64,000 bases of DNA from Toxorhynchites rutilus septentrionalis. Its lineage: Eukaryota; Arthropoda; Insecta; Diptera; Culicidae. The notes beneath the pieces are model-generated. The model saw only the letters and a list, made by a program, of their open reading frames with translations, was not told where the DNA came from and did not search any database. A program made the translations under genes and the position numbers. Shown here piece after piece: positions 11,872 through 23,547 of the stretch; position 1 is the stretch's first letter; every line of letters starts with the position of its first letter. The stretch covers positions 276,916,706 to 276,980,705 of the forward strand of contig NC_073745.1 in NCBI RefSeq assembly GCF_029784135.1, read 5' to 3'.

Positions 11872-13302
11872 TCTATATAAATAAAAATGTAAGGCAAAAT
11901 CTGTTGGTAAGCGGAAAACCCGGAGAACGGTTGGTCCGATTTTAGCCTTCATTATTTTGTTGTATTCGTCTCTTCCCGTAGATCAATATAGTGGAGAGAA
12001 AAACCGGAAAATTTTCGGAAAACTCTGAAGGAAGGTCGGAAAATCCGGAAAATTTAATTCCTTCATGTTCGAAAATTACATCATAATAAACGTTGTTAGT
12101 CAATTCGATATTTGCGCTATCGAAATTGATCTTTGTTCGTAAGTGGAAATGGATTTTCCGACGACATAACGCATTTCCATATCTTATATCTATCTTTTAT
12201 CTATTATATATATAAAAATGGATTTCTGTCTGTCTGTCTGTCTGTCTGTCTGATTCTTATGGACTCAGAAATTACTGAACCGATTAACATGAAAATTGGT
12301 ATATAGGGTTTTTTGGGGCCGGAGAAGGGTTTCGTTATTGTTTGAGACCCCTCACCCTCTCTAAGGGGGGCTGCCATACAAATTAAACACAAATTTCTGC
12401 TTTACTCGAGAATTAATCAAGCAAATGAAACGAAATTAGGCATTTGGTGGTTTTAGGGTGCAATAAATGATTCTATGGGGGTTAGACTCTCCACCACCAT
12501 CTTTAAGGGGGGGCTGCCACATAAATGAAACTCAAATTACAGGGGGCACACAAACACAAACTTTTGCATAACTCGAGGACCAATCAAGCACAATTTGGGA
12601 TGTGAGGGTTTTTGGGTATGAGAAATATTTCTATGATGGTATTACACCTCTCCCTCCTCTGGAATGGAGAGGGAACCCCAAAAAAATATTACACATATTT
12701 CAACCAAAAATATTCCAACCAATATTCCAAAAAAATTCGGAAAACTCTGAAGGAAAATGGGAAAATTCGTAAAACTAAATTCCCATATGTTCTACAATTA
12801 CATAGTGACAAGTGCTGTTAGTCCATTTGATGTTTGCGCTAGCGAAATTGATCTTTGTTCGAAACTGGAAATGGATTTTAATGTGATGAAACGCACATCT
12901 ATATCTTCTTCTTTCTATACACAAAAAAGGATCGCCGGATGTGTTGATAAGAGCAGAACTCGAGGAAGGAATTGTCCGATTTAGGTCTGTCTTTATTCTA
13001 TCAAATTTTCTGTATAACACATTTATTCCATGTAACGGAGAAACATGTTATTTGCAAGTGGTTGAGAAATCTTGAACGAGAATTGTGTCTGAAAATAATC
13101 TGATATTATAATGATGCGTATTGTTAGAAATACTAGCAATTTTAAAGTAAAAGGTATATTCAACGGGGTCGATTAGAAGATCAATCAATGAACAGTTCTG
13201 CGATTGGACCCATGAACTTGCTCATAGTAAGAAAACGTGACGTGAAGGTATTGATAACAAAAAACAAATGTTGGGCGGGACAAAGTTTGCCGGGTCAGCT
13301 AG
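11872..13302 (+). mobile_element. Nested Helitrons, TC...CTAG
   Basis: A first 5' end, TCTATATAAATAAAAATG, is at 11872. A second, TCTATTATATATATAAAAAT, is at 12200 followed by a CTGT microsatellite. The shared 3' end GCCGGGTCAGCTAG closes at 13302. The body contains the ~145-bp tandem units also seen at 9-390, and a segment (12.73-12.87 kb) repeating sequence from 12.03-12.18 kb, as expected if one Helitron is nested in another. No Rep/helicase. Confidence 0.72.
12226..12252 (+). repeat. (CTGT)n microsatellite
   Basis: About six tandem CTGT units lie directly after a Helitron 5' end. Such microsatellites are common near non-autonomous Helitron termini. Confidence 0.8.
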
Positions 13303-13398
13303 TCTATATAAATAAAAATGTAAGGCGAAATCTGTTGGTAAGCGGAAATTCCGAAGAACGGATGGTCCGATTTTAGCCTTCTTTATTTTGTTGTTTCC
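13303..13398 (+). mobile_element. Helitron 5' fragment, head-to-tail with previous
   Basis: TCTATATAAATAAAAATG follows the CTAG of the previous element with no base between. The 5' ~95 bases match 11872-11967, then the sequence is interrupted by the 36-bp-TIR element at 13399. Confidence 0.7.
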
Positions 13399-15762
13399 GG
13401 GCCTGATTCTCGAATACACTTCACGGTGGAAACGGAATTGACGAATTTACGTTGGATTTACAACCAGATGGCGCAGCGAGTAAAATGAGGATGTTTTGTT
13501 TTTTTGATATGAAATTCGTTCAAATTTTCTAGAAAAATCAGAATTTATCTTCAAATTTCCCGGTTTCATGAATTCTTTACACGCAGAAAAGGTTAGAATA
13601 TCATCATTTTACAATGTGCTATGTACATTACGAGGAATGGCTTGTTATAAGTATTGTAACCTTAATTTTTTTTGACGTAGGACTACGTCTTTCATTTCTA
13701 TACCGGGGTGTAAAATCAAAGTTTCGAAAACGAAAGCGTTACGCCGGAGACCGAGATTTTGAGCGTTAATAGCTCCTAAACAACTGAACGAAATGGTATG
13801 ATAAACACTTCATTCGAAAGATAAAATGTCTACGCGTTCTATACTTGTTACTTTCTGATCCAAAAACTTGTTTCAATAATCTTAAAATTGCTTTCAAAAC
13901 AGGCTATTGAAATCACCAATCGGTATATAAGCGAGCGCCGCTCGGAAATCCACTAAGTTCAAATTGAACAGCGATTGGAGCATGTTGTCGCTGTTGTGGT
14001 GAAGCTCTTCATTTATCATGAAAGCGCGGATGAACGGTGTCACCAAGATCCTGTTTGTGCACCTTAGGCCAGAAGGGAATCCATCAAGAGGAGAGTGATG
14101 CCACAAACGGTTCCCCGGGAAGATCTCGAAGCAGCCGCTACACACACACACACACATACACGCGCGGAATTCTTTCCGTTTGGATGCCATTCAGCATCGA
14201 GAAAGATCCGGAAAATAATCTGCCAGTTCCTCTGGAAATTTAAAAATACATTCATGTGAAAGAGTTTATTTGGGATGTTTTCTATCCATGTAACACTGTG
14301 ACCAAATACATTTGGTTTTGTGATTTTTCAATCAATCGCAATTAACAGAATAGCTTCTGAAGATTATTCTTCCCCATCAGTAGGATATTTCCGTATATTA
14401 TATGCGCTCGCAATCGCTTTCTGTTTGAATTCTTTCAGCATCGAGAAAGATCCGGAAAATAATCTGCCAGTTTCTCTGGGGATTTAAAAATACATTCATG
14501 TGAAAGAGTTTATTTTAATGTTTTCTATCCATGTAACACTGTGACCAAATATGTTTCAATCAAGTGCTATTAACAGATGGTTATCGAGTTAGCATAAACC
14601 ACTGGTGGGCTTCCAGTATCGAGGAAAATGTGGAAATATCTAATCGTTACTGAAAATAATCTGCCAGTTCCTCTGGGAATTTAAAAATACATTCATGTGA
14701 AGGAGTTTATTTGAATGTTTTCTATCCATGTAACACTGTGACCAAATACATTTGGTTTTGTTATTTTTCAATCAATCGCAATTAACAGGATAGCTTCTGA
14801 AGATTACTCTTCCCCATCAGTAGGATATTTCCGTATCCAATATTGGATGCATAAAACCTTGTGCCTCCAACGTAACGCTCTCGTTTTCGAAGTCCCTCAA
14901 ATATTCATTCATTCAGAATGAACTCAGATTCAACAAATGATATCTAAATCAACGATAGACCTACGTCCCCCTTGCGGTTATACCATAGATATAACCCACT
15001 TCCTGTTTTTCAACTAAGTAAACGATGAATATGGTGTTTTGCGCTAAAAACACTGCAAATCCTTCTCGTATCGGCCCCTACATTATCAATGATATCAGCC
15101 AATTTGAGATGATATCGATTTCATCGCAATTATACATAAATAGTATCAATAACCGGTATGCATTATCAAACTTAAAATTTTCGAATATTATCTATGACTT
15201 CGGTCAAATCGCGTGTTGACACCATCGTAAATATACAAAACTCCAACTTTCTTACCATATACAGACGACATTCAATGGCTGAAATGAATATAAATTTAAA
15301 TAAAATGAATAATCACCACCGAATCTTGCTTTTCAGTGCGTAAAATAAACAAACACCCTCACTTTTGTGGTTCTGAGCTCTAATGTAGATGTCGTATGAG
15401 CTGATTCAGCTTTGAGTAAATTCGTCAATGAAATGTATCCGCGATGACAACGGTACGGTGTCGACATCTGGATACGAGATTAGTTTCCCACTAAACTTAT
15501 CATTATAATATCAAATTATCTTCAGATGAAATTTTTGTATGAGATTATTATATCACATGAAAAAAACAAAGTTTTCCACTCACATTGAATACCAGTTTGA
15601 TACGAAGAAGTTAATTTTCATTAATGATTTTTTATTTGAAAAGTGCTCATTTTGCATGAAAACTCATTATTACCTTCGACATTTCACTAACTCGTAAAAC
15701 GTAGTTCAATGGCGTGCCGTTTATTTCGTTTCCACCGTGAAGTGTATTCGAGAATCAGGCCC
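13399..15762. mobile_element. TIR element with ~36-bp inverted repeats
   Basis: The left end GGGCCTGATTCTCGAATAC... (13399) is repeated inverted at the right end (to 15762). About 36 bases are identical, through the motif CACGGTGGAAACG. Removing the nested TGA-E copy (13673-15007) leaves about 1.03 kb without coding capacity, so this is MITE-like. I see no convincing target duplication and cannot assign a superfamily. Confidence 0.7.
13673..15007 (-). mobile_element. TGA-E element, copy 2
   Basis: Minus orientation: palindrome TGACGTAGGACTACGTC at the left, hairpin end ...CCACTTCCTGTTT at the right. Three copies of the internal 'ATAATCTGCCAGTTYCTCTG' module (near 14216, 14459, 14658) show expansion relative to copy 1. 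On the plus strand GGTATATAAGCGAGCG near 13921 looks like a TATA box. Confidence 0.8.
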
Positions 15763-15763
15763 C

Positions 15764-16377
15764 TTATATATATAAATAAAAATGGAAGGCCAAATGTGTT
15801 GGTAAGCGCAAAACCTGAGGAAGGAATGGTTCAATTTGAGTCATCTATATTTCGTTGTATTCGTCTCTTCCTGTAGATCAATATAGCGGAGAGAAAAATC
15901 GTAAAATTGAATTCCCATTTCCCAACGAAATTAAGTTTTGTTCGAAAGTGGAAAAGGATTTTCAGACGGAATAACGCATTCCTATATCTTCTATCTATAT
16001 AAACAAAAATGGAAGGTGTTGGTGTGCCCTAACCCCGAAAAAGGAATGGTCCGATTTGAGCTGTCTTTATTTTGTAATATTCTCTGCATCAAACATGTAT
16101 TCCATGCAACGGAGAAACATGTTATTTCCAAATACTTGAAGAATCTTGAACGAGAATTGTGTCTGAAAATAATTTTATATTATAAGAACGAATTTTTGTA
16201 GAAGTACTAAACAATTTATAGTAAAAGGAAATTGTAAAGGGTCAAAGGGTAATCAATGAATGAAGAGTTCAGTGTTTGGACTCACTAACGTTCATTTAGT
16301 AAGAAAACGTGGATGTTTGAAAGTATTCAAATCAAAAAATCTATTTTGTGCGGGACGAAGTTCGTTGGGTTAGCTAG
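15764..16377 (+). mobile_element. Helitron fragments, two 5' ends, one 3' end
   Basis: TATATATATAAATAAAAATG starts the first fragment, without the initial TC. A second 5' end, TCTATATAAACAAAAATG, is at 15994. The 3' end TTGGGTTAGCTAG closes at 16377 followed by T. The tail matches the Helitrons at 10317 and 13302 with many substitutions. Confidence 0.65.
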
Positions 16378-16967
16378 TATTTCATGAAAATTTTACATAT
16401 AAATGTGACAATTATATTGCAAGTGGTTTGTGCGGTGGTTGGTACCAGGTTGTCTCGTTTCAAATACGCAGGGTTTAGCAGTAAAACATATACTTTCTAT
16501 ATTTATTTATCGCTTGTGCAATGAAACGCGGCATACTTGAAAATTTTATATGCGTTGCTCTCAAATGATTAATTTCTACAACGGTGCTATTCGTATGCCC
16601 AACTACTTCCGCTGTTGTGTGACCAACTAAGCCCTTTATATATGAAAACGAGTACTCATGAATAAAAAATTTAAAAGCGATTTCCATTAACATTTAAAAC
16701 TAAAACATACAAGAATCTTTTGTTTTACGTTACAACCGATTTCATAATTATTAACCATTTTCAGAACCGATTTTCTAATGCGCAAACAGTGAATGATTTT
16801 TGGAAAAATCGGCATCATGTTCGTATTTTTTAACCTACTCAATAAAAATCTCTCCCAATTTGCTTTATTTATTACATCAGTAATTCGCTGTTTTTCATCC
16901 ATAGATCGCTAATTTTTTGGACGCTCAGATTCCAAGATATCGTCACTGACCAACTTACTCCTATGAA
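16378..16967. other. AT-rich spacer, nothing recognised
   Basis: Short minus-strand frames (16475-16693, 16687-16902) have low-complexity composition and no recognisable motifs. Confidence 0.4.
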
Positions 16968-18068
16968 AAACAGGAAGTGGGTTATATCTATGGTATAACC
17001 GCAAGGGTGACGTAGGACTATCGTTGATTTAGAGATAATTTGTTTGAAGTTGAGTCTGATTTCATTCTGAATGAATGAATATTTGGGGGACTTCGAAAAC
17101 GAGAGCGTTACGTTGGAGGCACATGGTTTTATGCATCCAATATTGGATACGGAAATATCCTACTGATGGGGAAGAATAATCTTCAGAAGCTATCCTGTTA
17201 ATTGCGATTGATTGAAAAATCACAAAACCAAATGTATTTGGTCACAGTGTTACATGGATAGAAAACATTAAAATAAACTGTTTCACATGAATGTATTTTT
17301 AAATTCCCATAGGAACTGGCAGATTATTTTCAGTAACGATTAGATATTTCCACATTTTCCTCGATACTGGAAGCCCACCAGTGGTTAATGCTAACTCGAT
17401 AACCATCTGTTAATAGCACTTGATTGAAACATATTTGGTCACAGTGTTACATGAATAGAAAACATTCAAATAAACTCTTTCACATGAATGTATTTTTAAA
17501 TTCCCAGAGGAACTGGCAGATTATTTTCCGGATCTTTCTCGATGCTGAATGGCATCCAAACGGAAAGAATTCCGCGCGTGTATGTGTGTGTGTGTGTGTG
17601 TAGCGGCTGCTTCGAGATCTTCCCGGGGAACCGTTTGTGGCATCACTCTCCTCTTAATGGATTCCCTTCTGGCCTAAGGTGCACAAACATGCTCTTGGTG
17701 ACACCGTTCATCCGCGCTTTCATGATAAACAAAGAGCTTCACCACAACAGCGACAACATGCTCCAATCGCTGTTCAATTTGAACTTAGTGGATTTCCGAG
17801 CGGCGCTCGCTTATATACCGATTGGTGATTTCAATAGCCTGTTTTGAAAGCAATTTTAAGACTATTGAAACAAGTTTTTGGATCAGAAAGTAACAAGTAT
17901 AGAACGCGTAGACATTTTATCTTTCGAATGAAGTGTCTATCATACCATTTCGTTCAGTTGTTTAGGAGCTATTAACGCTCAAAATCTCGGTCTCCGGCGT
18001 AACGCTTTCGTTTTCGAAACTTTGATTTTACACCCCGGTATAGAAATGAAAGACGTAGTCCTACGTCA
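16968..18068 (+). mobile_element. TGA-E element, copy 3
   Basis: It has an intact AAACAGGAAGTGGGTTATA hairpin end and an intact palindrome GACGTAGTCCTACGTC at 18052-18067. It is highly similar to the other three copies and has two internal modules. The TATA-like element near 17810 lies antisense to the element. Confidence 0.82.
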
Positions 18069-18529
18069 AAACTAGCACCGTCCTACCCTACGTCTCAATA
18101 AACTTATTTTATGAGATGTCTAAATCTCGAAACATTAGTTTCGACCACGCTTAACGTTACAACCAAGGCGCCTCTATATATACCATGTGAAACAATCATA
18201 CGAAATGCACTTTCAGCCATATTGGAATTGCTGTCGGTATTGTTCACAAACAGTTGCCGGTGGCTCTCTAAAAACTGCCACGACGCTTATTCGAACGATG
18301 CCTACTATGTTCGGCTTTCGCGAATTTATGTGAAAAAGAAGAAATGATTTTGTGGAATTTAATTCTCATCCAGTTCATCCACTACTCTCGCATGTGAAAA
18401 TGCAAAAATGGCGTATCCTAGCAATAACAAAACAAACAACTCCCGCTCCACAAACCGTAATCCCCTTCTTATTGAAGTGATGATGTTGCTTCACCTGTTA
18501 TACATTTATACAAGCACCTTGGTTACAAC

Positions 18530-18785
18530 CAAAGCGCCTAGAAGTATATCCTAAGGTGGGCCAACTTGCTAAAATCACTCTTCAGCCATCTTGGGAGTCT
18601 ATTGCGTTTTGTTGGTAAACAAAACACAATACGCTATTGCCGAAGGTCGCTCGTGATCAGTCTGTCTCTTTCACGCTTCAAGCAAATAATTCCTCTTCTG
18701 CTTTCTTCCGTACAGTTTTCATATACCGCTCCCCTAAACAACTTAGTGACGAAACGGCCTCACCTAGTACCATAGACCCGTCTTG
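18530..18785 (+). mobile_element. hAT-like MITE, 256 bp, 8-bp TSD
   Basis: The element is flanked by perfect 8-bp duplications GTTACAAC (18522-18529, 18786-18793). Its ends are CAAAGCGCCTAGAAGTAT and, inverted, CAAGACGGGTCTATGG. The second copy at 57287-57541 is inverted and has a 7/8 duplication. An 8-bp TSD and CAAG-type ends fit hAT. A more diverged relative may start at 18166. The overlapping open frames have no meaning. Confidence 0.75.
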
Positions 18786-18949
18786 GTTACAACTATCATT
18801 GCGAAACGAAGGAAGCGGAAGGAAGTGGAAGCGAAGTTGTTGCAAATGAAATTGAAACAAATTTACTGAAATTTTACCGAAAATACGACTTGTGTGAAGG
18901 ATAAAAGTTCTAGCGTATAAAAGTTTTTGTTGCATGCAAGTTTCTGTTC

Positions 18950-19345
18950 AATTGAAAGTCTCAACCGTTTTCCAATAGGAAATACCTTGTTCTGATTTGT
19001 TGAAATCGAAGATACAGGCTTCCTATTGTACTCACAATTATTGCTCAGTCATGTTCTGATAGATTTACGAGAGTTTTGCATCAATCATTTTGGGCACTCT
19101 TTGACAATTCATTAAAGTGAGAATTGATATAATAATATACTTCATGAAACGACAGACTTCAAAACCAAGGTGCCGAGGGAAATTGACGATGCAAATACAC
19201 GAAAGAAGGGAGAGCGTTCGTTCCCACCGAAATGTGTTCCCTAACAGAGATGTCAAAACCAAGGTGTCTGGCGAAATTGGCGTTGTAATTACATGCAAGT
19301 TGGAGGGATTTTTGTTCCCACAGAAATGTGTTCCCTAACATAGAC
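18950..19345 (-). mobile_element. TGA-C internal fragment
   Basis: Minus-oriented fragment of the TGA-C body. It includes 'ATTGCTCAGTCATG' and two units of the 85-95 bp internal repeat, recognisable by GTGTTCCCTAACAGAGAT and CAAAACCAAGG. Both termini are absent. Confidence 0.6.
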
Positions 19346-20208
19346 TTTGCGTAGGAAATAGTTTTAATTTGTAACGAGGACAAATTTGAACGCTGTGCAT
19401 AAGCATACTGCTACCGAATGAAGAATACCACTGGGTACCAGTCGTATCAAGATGAAAGTCAAGAGGATCGGATTCTACTGAAATTCTAATAAAAACCAAA
19501 ATAGACATTTTCAGTTCATTCAAATAAATCCAGCACAATTGCGTTTCCTCATCTAGCCTCAGAAGCCATCTTTCTGGCTGTATCGTCTGAAATACAATCT
19601 CGAAGATGTCTATCCAAATCAAACGAAAGTTGATTCTCATGAAGAGTGTCAATTTGGTTTAAGACGAAATCACGTGTGGTGGTTTTCAAAATTTCTTGTT
19701 GTAATCTAATTCTTTGTTTTCCCCGAATTTGTGAAGCCAATGGAGTTGGGTGAGAAATATTATCCATGTCATGCAGAATTTTGAAAAAAATGTCATCATC
19801 TTTCAAAGGATCAAAGGTAGTGATGAGCAAAAAACGTTCCCATGAATGAAACATGCAACGTGTAAACATTTTCCAATGGAACGTAATCTTGTACACATTA
19901 GAAATAAGTCTGACATGTACCATTAGGATGTCGGTTTAAATCATGGAATGTTGTATGTGGTTGCTGCTCTTCAAGACTGTCGAATTTAATTCGATCTTTT
20001 TAATCCAGTCTTGAACCTAATTAAGGTATTTTTCCCATCCAACAAACATTAAGGTTGCTCTCGTTTCCAAACGAGGAATTTTCCAGAATCCCAGGAATCT
20101 TTCTTTTTAAATTCTATGGACCAATTGTCCTTTTGCGGTGAATTAACAGGGTTGATATCATCTACCTTACCACAAGATTCTTGTGCAATTTGGTGCATCG
20201 TTTGCATC
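19335..20208 (-). pseudogene. Decayed protein-coding sequence, C-terminal part, BESS-like
   Basis: On the minus strand a coding-like stretch runs through several frames: ...FKKKDSWDSGKFLVWKRE (about 20.1 kb), then the open frame 19923-19549, then 19652-19335. The frame at about 19.83-19.68 kb contains DDDIFFKILHDM and IRGKQRIRLQQEILKT. Its acidic start, spaced hydrophobics and basic end resemble the BESS motif of MADF-BESS proteins. That similarity is weak and only suggestive. The sequence is interrupted at 20211 by the Harbinger element; the upstream part may be 23548-24130. Confidence 0.35.
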
Positions 20209-20407
20209 AAGGGTGTCTATTCTGTATTTCAATCGATTCGAAATATTTCGAACGACTTGGTAAATTCCATTCCCTGTTTCGTTCGAGGTGTTTTCAAATT
20301 CGAATACCTTTCGTTCGGACTGTTTTGTTTTCGAACATCTTTCATTCGAATCAAACCAAACGTCAAACCCACTTTGTTTATGAAGGAGTGAATAATTTCC
20401 GCAGCGG

Positions 20408-21290
20408 ATGAGCGGTGAACTGCAAAAATGTAAGCTAATTTTTAATCATTTTTTTCTTTAAATTAATTTTAACGTTCAACAGGGAAAAAAACAAAAACAA
20501 AACAACCACTAAAAATCAGTTCGAGCGGATTGTGCTGCTTCTGGAGCAAGAGCCGGACATAGCAAAGGGTTTCTCCCGAGGAAATTCCGGACCCTTCTGG
20601 GATGATCTGGCGGCAGAAGTCAATAGTTTGGGACCGCCTATTCGCGATGGAAGTGGATGGAAAAAGGTATATACTAAAACGAATCCGAAACATATGTTTA
20701 TAGTCTTATTTTTGCCCTGGTTTTCTGTGTAGGTTTGGGCGGACTATAAGTCCGGATTAAAGCGAAAACTCGCTCACAACAAACGGGAGCAGAGGGCGAC
20801 AGGTGGAGGACCCAATAAAATTATCAATTTGTCCGAGCTGGAGGAGCAGGCAGTTCTACTAACTGGGTTACTTGCGACCGTGGAAGGAATCCCGGGTACC
20901 TCATCTCATGGAACACAGTTGGGTTCGCCTTCGGGTGAACCTCAAGCTGCAGACCAGGAAAATTTTATATATTATGGTACTTCCGACGAGTGTGACGGTA
21001 TCAATAATACCATTCACTTCCAGCCCTCTCAGCCGAAAAAATCCAGACCTTCTACCACGAGGCTATTAGAGCTGCAAGTCGAGCAACAAAACAAATTTCA
21101 CACCAATGTGAAATCCCTGTTAAAAAACACAAACAAGAATTTGAGTGATCTGGTTCATTATCAGCGCCAATCAGCTCGAGCGATTCTTTCCGTGGATGCC
21201 ACACTCAAAGAACATCTGAGTGAACAAAAACGACATAACCACGAGATGGAGAAGATCGCGCCGGAGAAATCAATAGCGACAAATCCTTGA
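20408..21290 (+). CDS. Harbinger Myb/SANT-like DNA-binding protein
   Basis: This is the accessory protein of PIF/Harbinger elements, which in known family members binds element ends and brings transposase to DNA in the nucleus. Exon 2 ends at 20666 (TGGAAAAAG|GTATAT) and exon 3 runs 20733-21290 after TGTGTAG. Together they give about 246 residues. The N-terminal ~90 residues show the PF13873-type pattern: FERIVLLLEQEPDIAKGF, FWDDLAAEVN, WKKVWADYKSGLKRK and TGGGP. The C-terminal third is polar and helical (QQNKFHTNVKSLLKN), possibly for multimerisation. A likely first exon is 20408-20429 (ATG ... |GTAAGC), with an acceptor at 20482. As read it joins out of frame by one base, so either an A-run in exon 2 has lost a base or the start is elsewhere. 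Confidence 0.8.
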
Positions 21291-22153
21291 AACGCAGATT
21301 GCGTATATTTCAGAACATTAGAATAATGTTTCAAAATATCAGTGATCTGATTTTTTATCTTTATATTGTAACTCAAGTATAAAAAAATGAAAAAAGTTCT
21401 AATCGTATTTTTATATCTTTCCATGGAAGAAAAATCTTACTTAATTTTTTCTTTGAAGTTTGTTTGGAATAGCATCAAAATTATATAAACTTTTTTAAAA
21501 TTCACGAATTTCGCCTATAGTTTATGGAACTTCCTTAACCCCTTCACGTACAACATTGAACTTCACTCGTTGTTTCTCGATGTGAAATAATTACATAGCC
21601 TCAGGCATATGATGAGGATACCGACAACTGAAGATTATCAAATTTCCGTTATTTAAAAAAAAAATTGAATGAGCTAAAAATATAAAATATAATTTGAATA
21701 TTATAATTAAAATAAAAACGAACGAGTTAGTACGTAGTAATAACTCCTTCGTTTTTATTTTAAACACAACATGTATTTGCTCATCATAGGGCACCCATGT
21801 TAGATACCCACACTCAGCAGAGTAGCGGAACGACTCGAAATGCTCGTTTTGGGCCGTGCTGTTGGAAATTAAATCGTACAGCAAGGGGTTAAAACAACGC
21901 AAAAAGTATTAATAATGGTTATTTGAATACTTGGCCTGCTTACGAGAAATCGATAATGACATGTTCTCAAAGTGTTGGCAGGAATAAGAGTAAATAATTC
22001 TGCCGAAACCATAGTTAAGTAAGGAAGACACTTCCTTTTCCGGTGGTTGTTATTTATTTGAGCATTTGCAAACAAGTTAGATGAAATTTAACAGTCATAA
22101 ATATTAATTTAAACAAAAGTTTATTATGTAAACAGCTGCATAACATATTATAA

Positions 22154-23291
22154 CTACTGAGAACGACCAAATTCTAAGCATATATTGTGAAGTGCACAGC
22201 ATACATTTATAATTTGAGCGCATTTAGTAGGATTGTAGTGAAGTTGTCTCGCGCCAAGGATGCATCTAAACCGATTTTTTAGTAAACCGATTGTCCGCTC
22301 GACGATAGCACGACCCAAGGCATGCCTGCGATTAAAATCGCTCTCCAAACTCCCTTCCTCCGCTGCTCTGAATGGGGTAACTAACCAAGGTTCCGATGGA
22401 TAACCAGCATCACCTGAAAATATTTTATCACACAGTACATACAAGTATACTAAAATATTGTAGTTGAACATTACCTAGAATCTTAGTATTAACTTCACCA
22501 TTTTGGTGAAGCTGCTCAAAGTGAGTTCTTGCAGGGCTTACACGCCATATATGAGAGTCATGATTAGATCCCTGGAAGGTAGGATCAACGAAACGAATCC
22601 TTTGCTGATCGTCACAAACCTATGTTGATAAAAAAGAGTATTTGTTCATTGATTTGTTAATTCAAATACTAATAATACTTACAATCAGAACGTTGAGACT
22701 ATAAAATCCCTTCCGATTAAAAAACAAATTTCGATTCAGCTTAGGTGGAATAATTTTTACGTGGGTTCCATCCAAACACATAATAACACCCGGAATTGAT
22801 GTTTTCTGATAGAAGTGTAGTTTAGCACGCCGCTGTTCGTCTTCCGTCATATTTAGGGAAATCCATTTCTTACACAGTGTCCGCTCCAGAATGTTAAGCA
22901 TTTCAGTCAGCACCTTGGAAAATGTGGGCTGTGCTATGGCAATGTGACAATCTTGCCCTGCTCCATGTTGATAATTTCCTTCAGCAAAGAATCGCAAACA
23001 TGCTGCGAGTTTCACCTCCGTGGATAGACCACCTTTCCTTGTGGTAAGGCAGTTCTCAATTTCCTCTAAAACGTACCGAAAAGCTTCCTTACTTAGACGA
23101 AAACTTTTGATGAATCTGAATAAGGGCAAAATAATCAATAAGAGAAACAAACATGGGATTTTTGAGACGGATACTTACGCTTCATCAGAAAGTTTCATGA
23201 AGTCGGTTGATTTTCGGTGGTTTCGCCGATGGTAGCAAGGCATTCCAATTTCTTCTTGCTCCGCCAAATTCGGTAACAAAACGGAATCCAT
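22154..23291 (-). CDS. PIF/Harbinger transposase (HARBI1-like), 4 exons
   Basis: This DDE transposase (DDE_Tnp_4 type) cuts and joins Harbinger ends. Minus-strand exons are 23291-23179, 23115-22683, 22619-22475 and 22413-22154, all with GT/AG introns (donors GTAAGT, GTAAGT, GTAATG). They sum to 951 bases, giving 316 residues without interruption. That is slightly short of HARBI1 (about 350). The start MDSVLLPNLAEQEE is the first ATG. Visible motifs in order are the helical N-terminus FRLSKEAFRYVLEE, a first catalytic D in CLDGTHVKI, a second in FVDPTFQGSNHDSHIW, GDAGYP, and the final E in AIVERTIGLLKNRF. No stop or frameshift was found, so the enzyme may be functional or recently so. Confidence 0.9.
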
Positions 23292-23547
23292 TGAACGAGA
23301 AAATTTTCTCACAAATTTCTCTTAGGATCAAAAATTAACTGAAATTCAACTCGCACTCGCCGCTATTTAATACGGTGTTTCTTTTTGTTTATCGGTTTTT
23401 GACAGATCGATGCATATTCGAAATTTTCTAACACTTTCGTTCGAAACGAGCAAAACGATTGGAATAGGGAATGGTAAATTCGAAAACGATCGAAATATCA
23501 CTTTCGAACGAAATAGAAATCCGTCGGAATACAGAATAGGCACCAAG

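Larger units (their letters stand above)
20212..23544. mobile_element. PIF/Harbinger transposon, two genes
   Basis: Terminal inverted repeats GGTGTCTATTCTGTATTTC (left) and, inverted, GGTGCCTATTCTGTATTCC (right) match at 17 of 19 bases. They are flanked by the 3-bp duplication AAG (20209-20211, 23545-23547). Both subterminal regions are rich in TTCGAA/CATTCCCT motifs. The element carries the two genes typical of animal PIF/Harbinger elements: a Myb/SANT-like protein (plus strand) and a DDE transposase (minus strand), converging. Its 3.33 kb length is normal for the group. The transposase looks intact; the Myb gene may have a one-base lesion. Confidence 0.9.

Noticed and set aside
13894..14255. 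Open frames in TGA-E (98, 68 and 63 residues) as genes
   Set aside because: They overlap in several frames, contain a CA/TG microsatellite translated as CVCV or THTH, and are not conserved as frames among the four copies.
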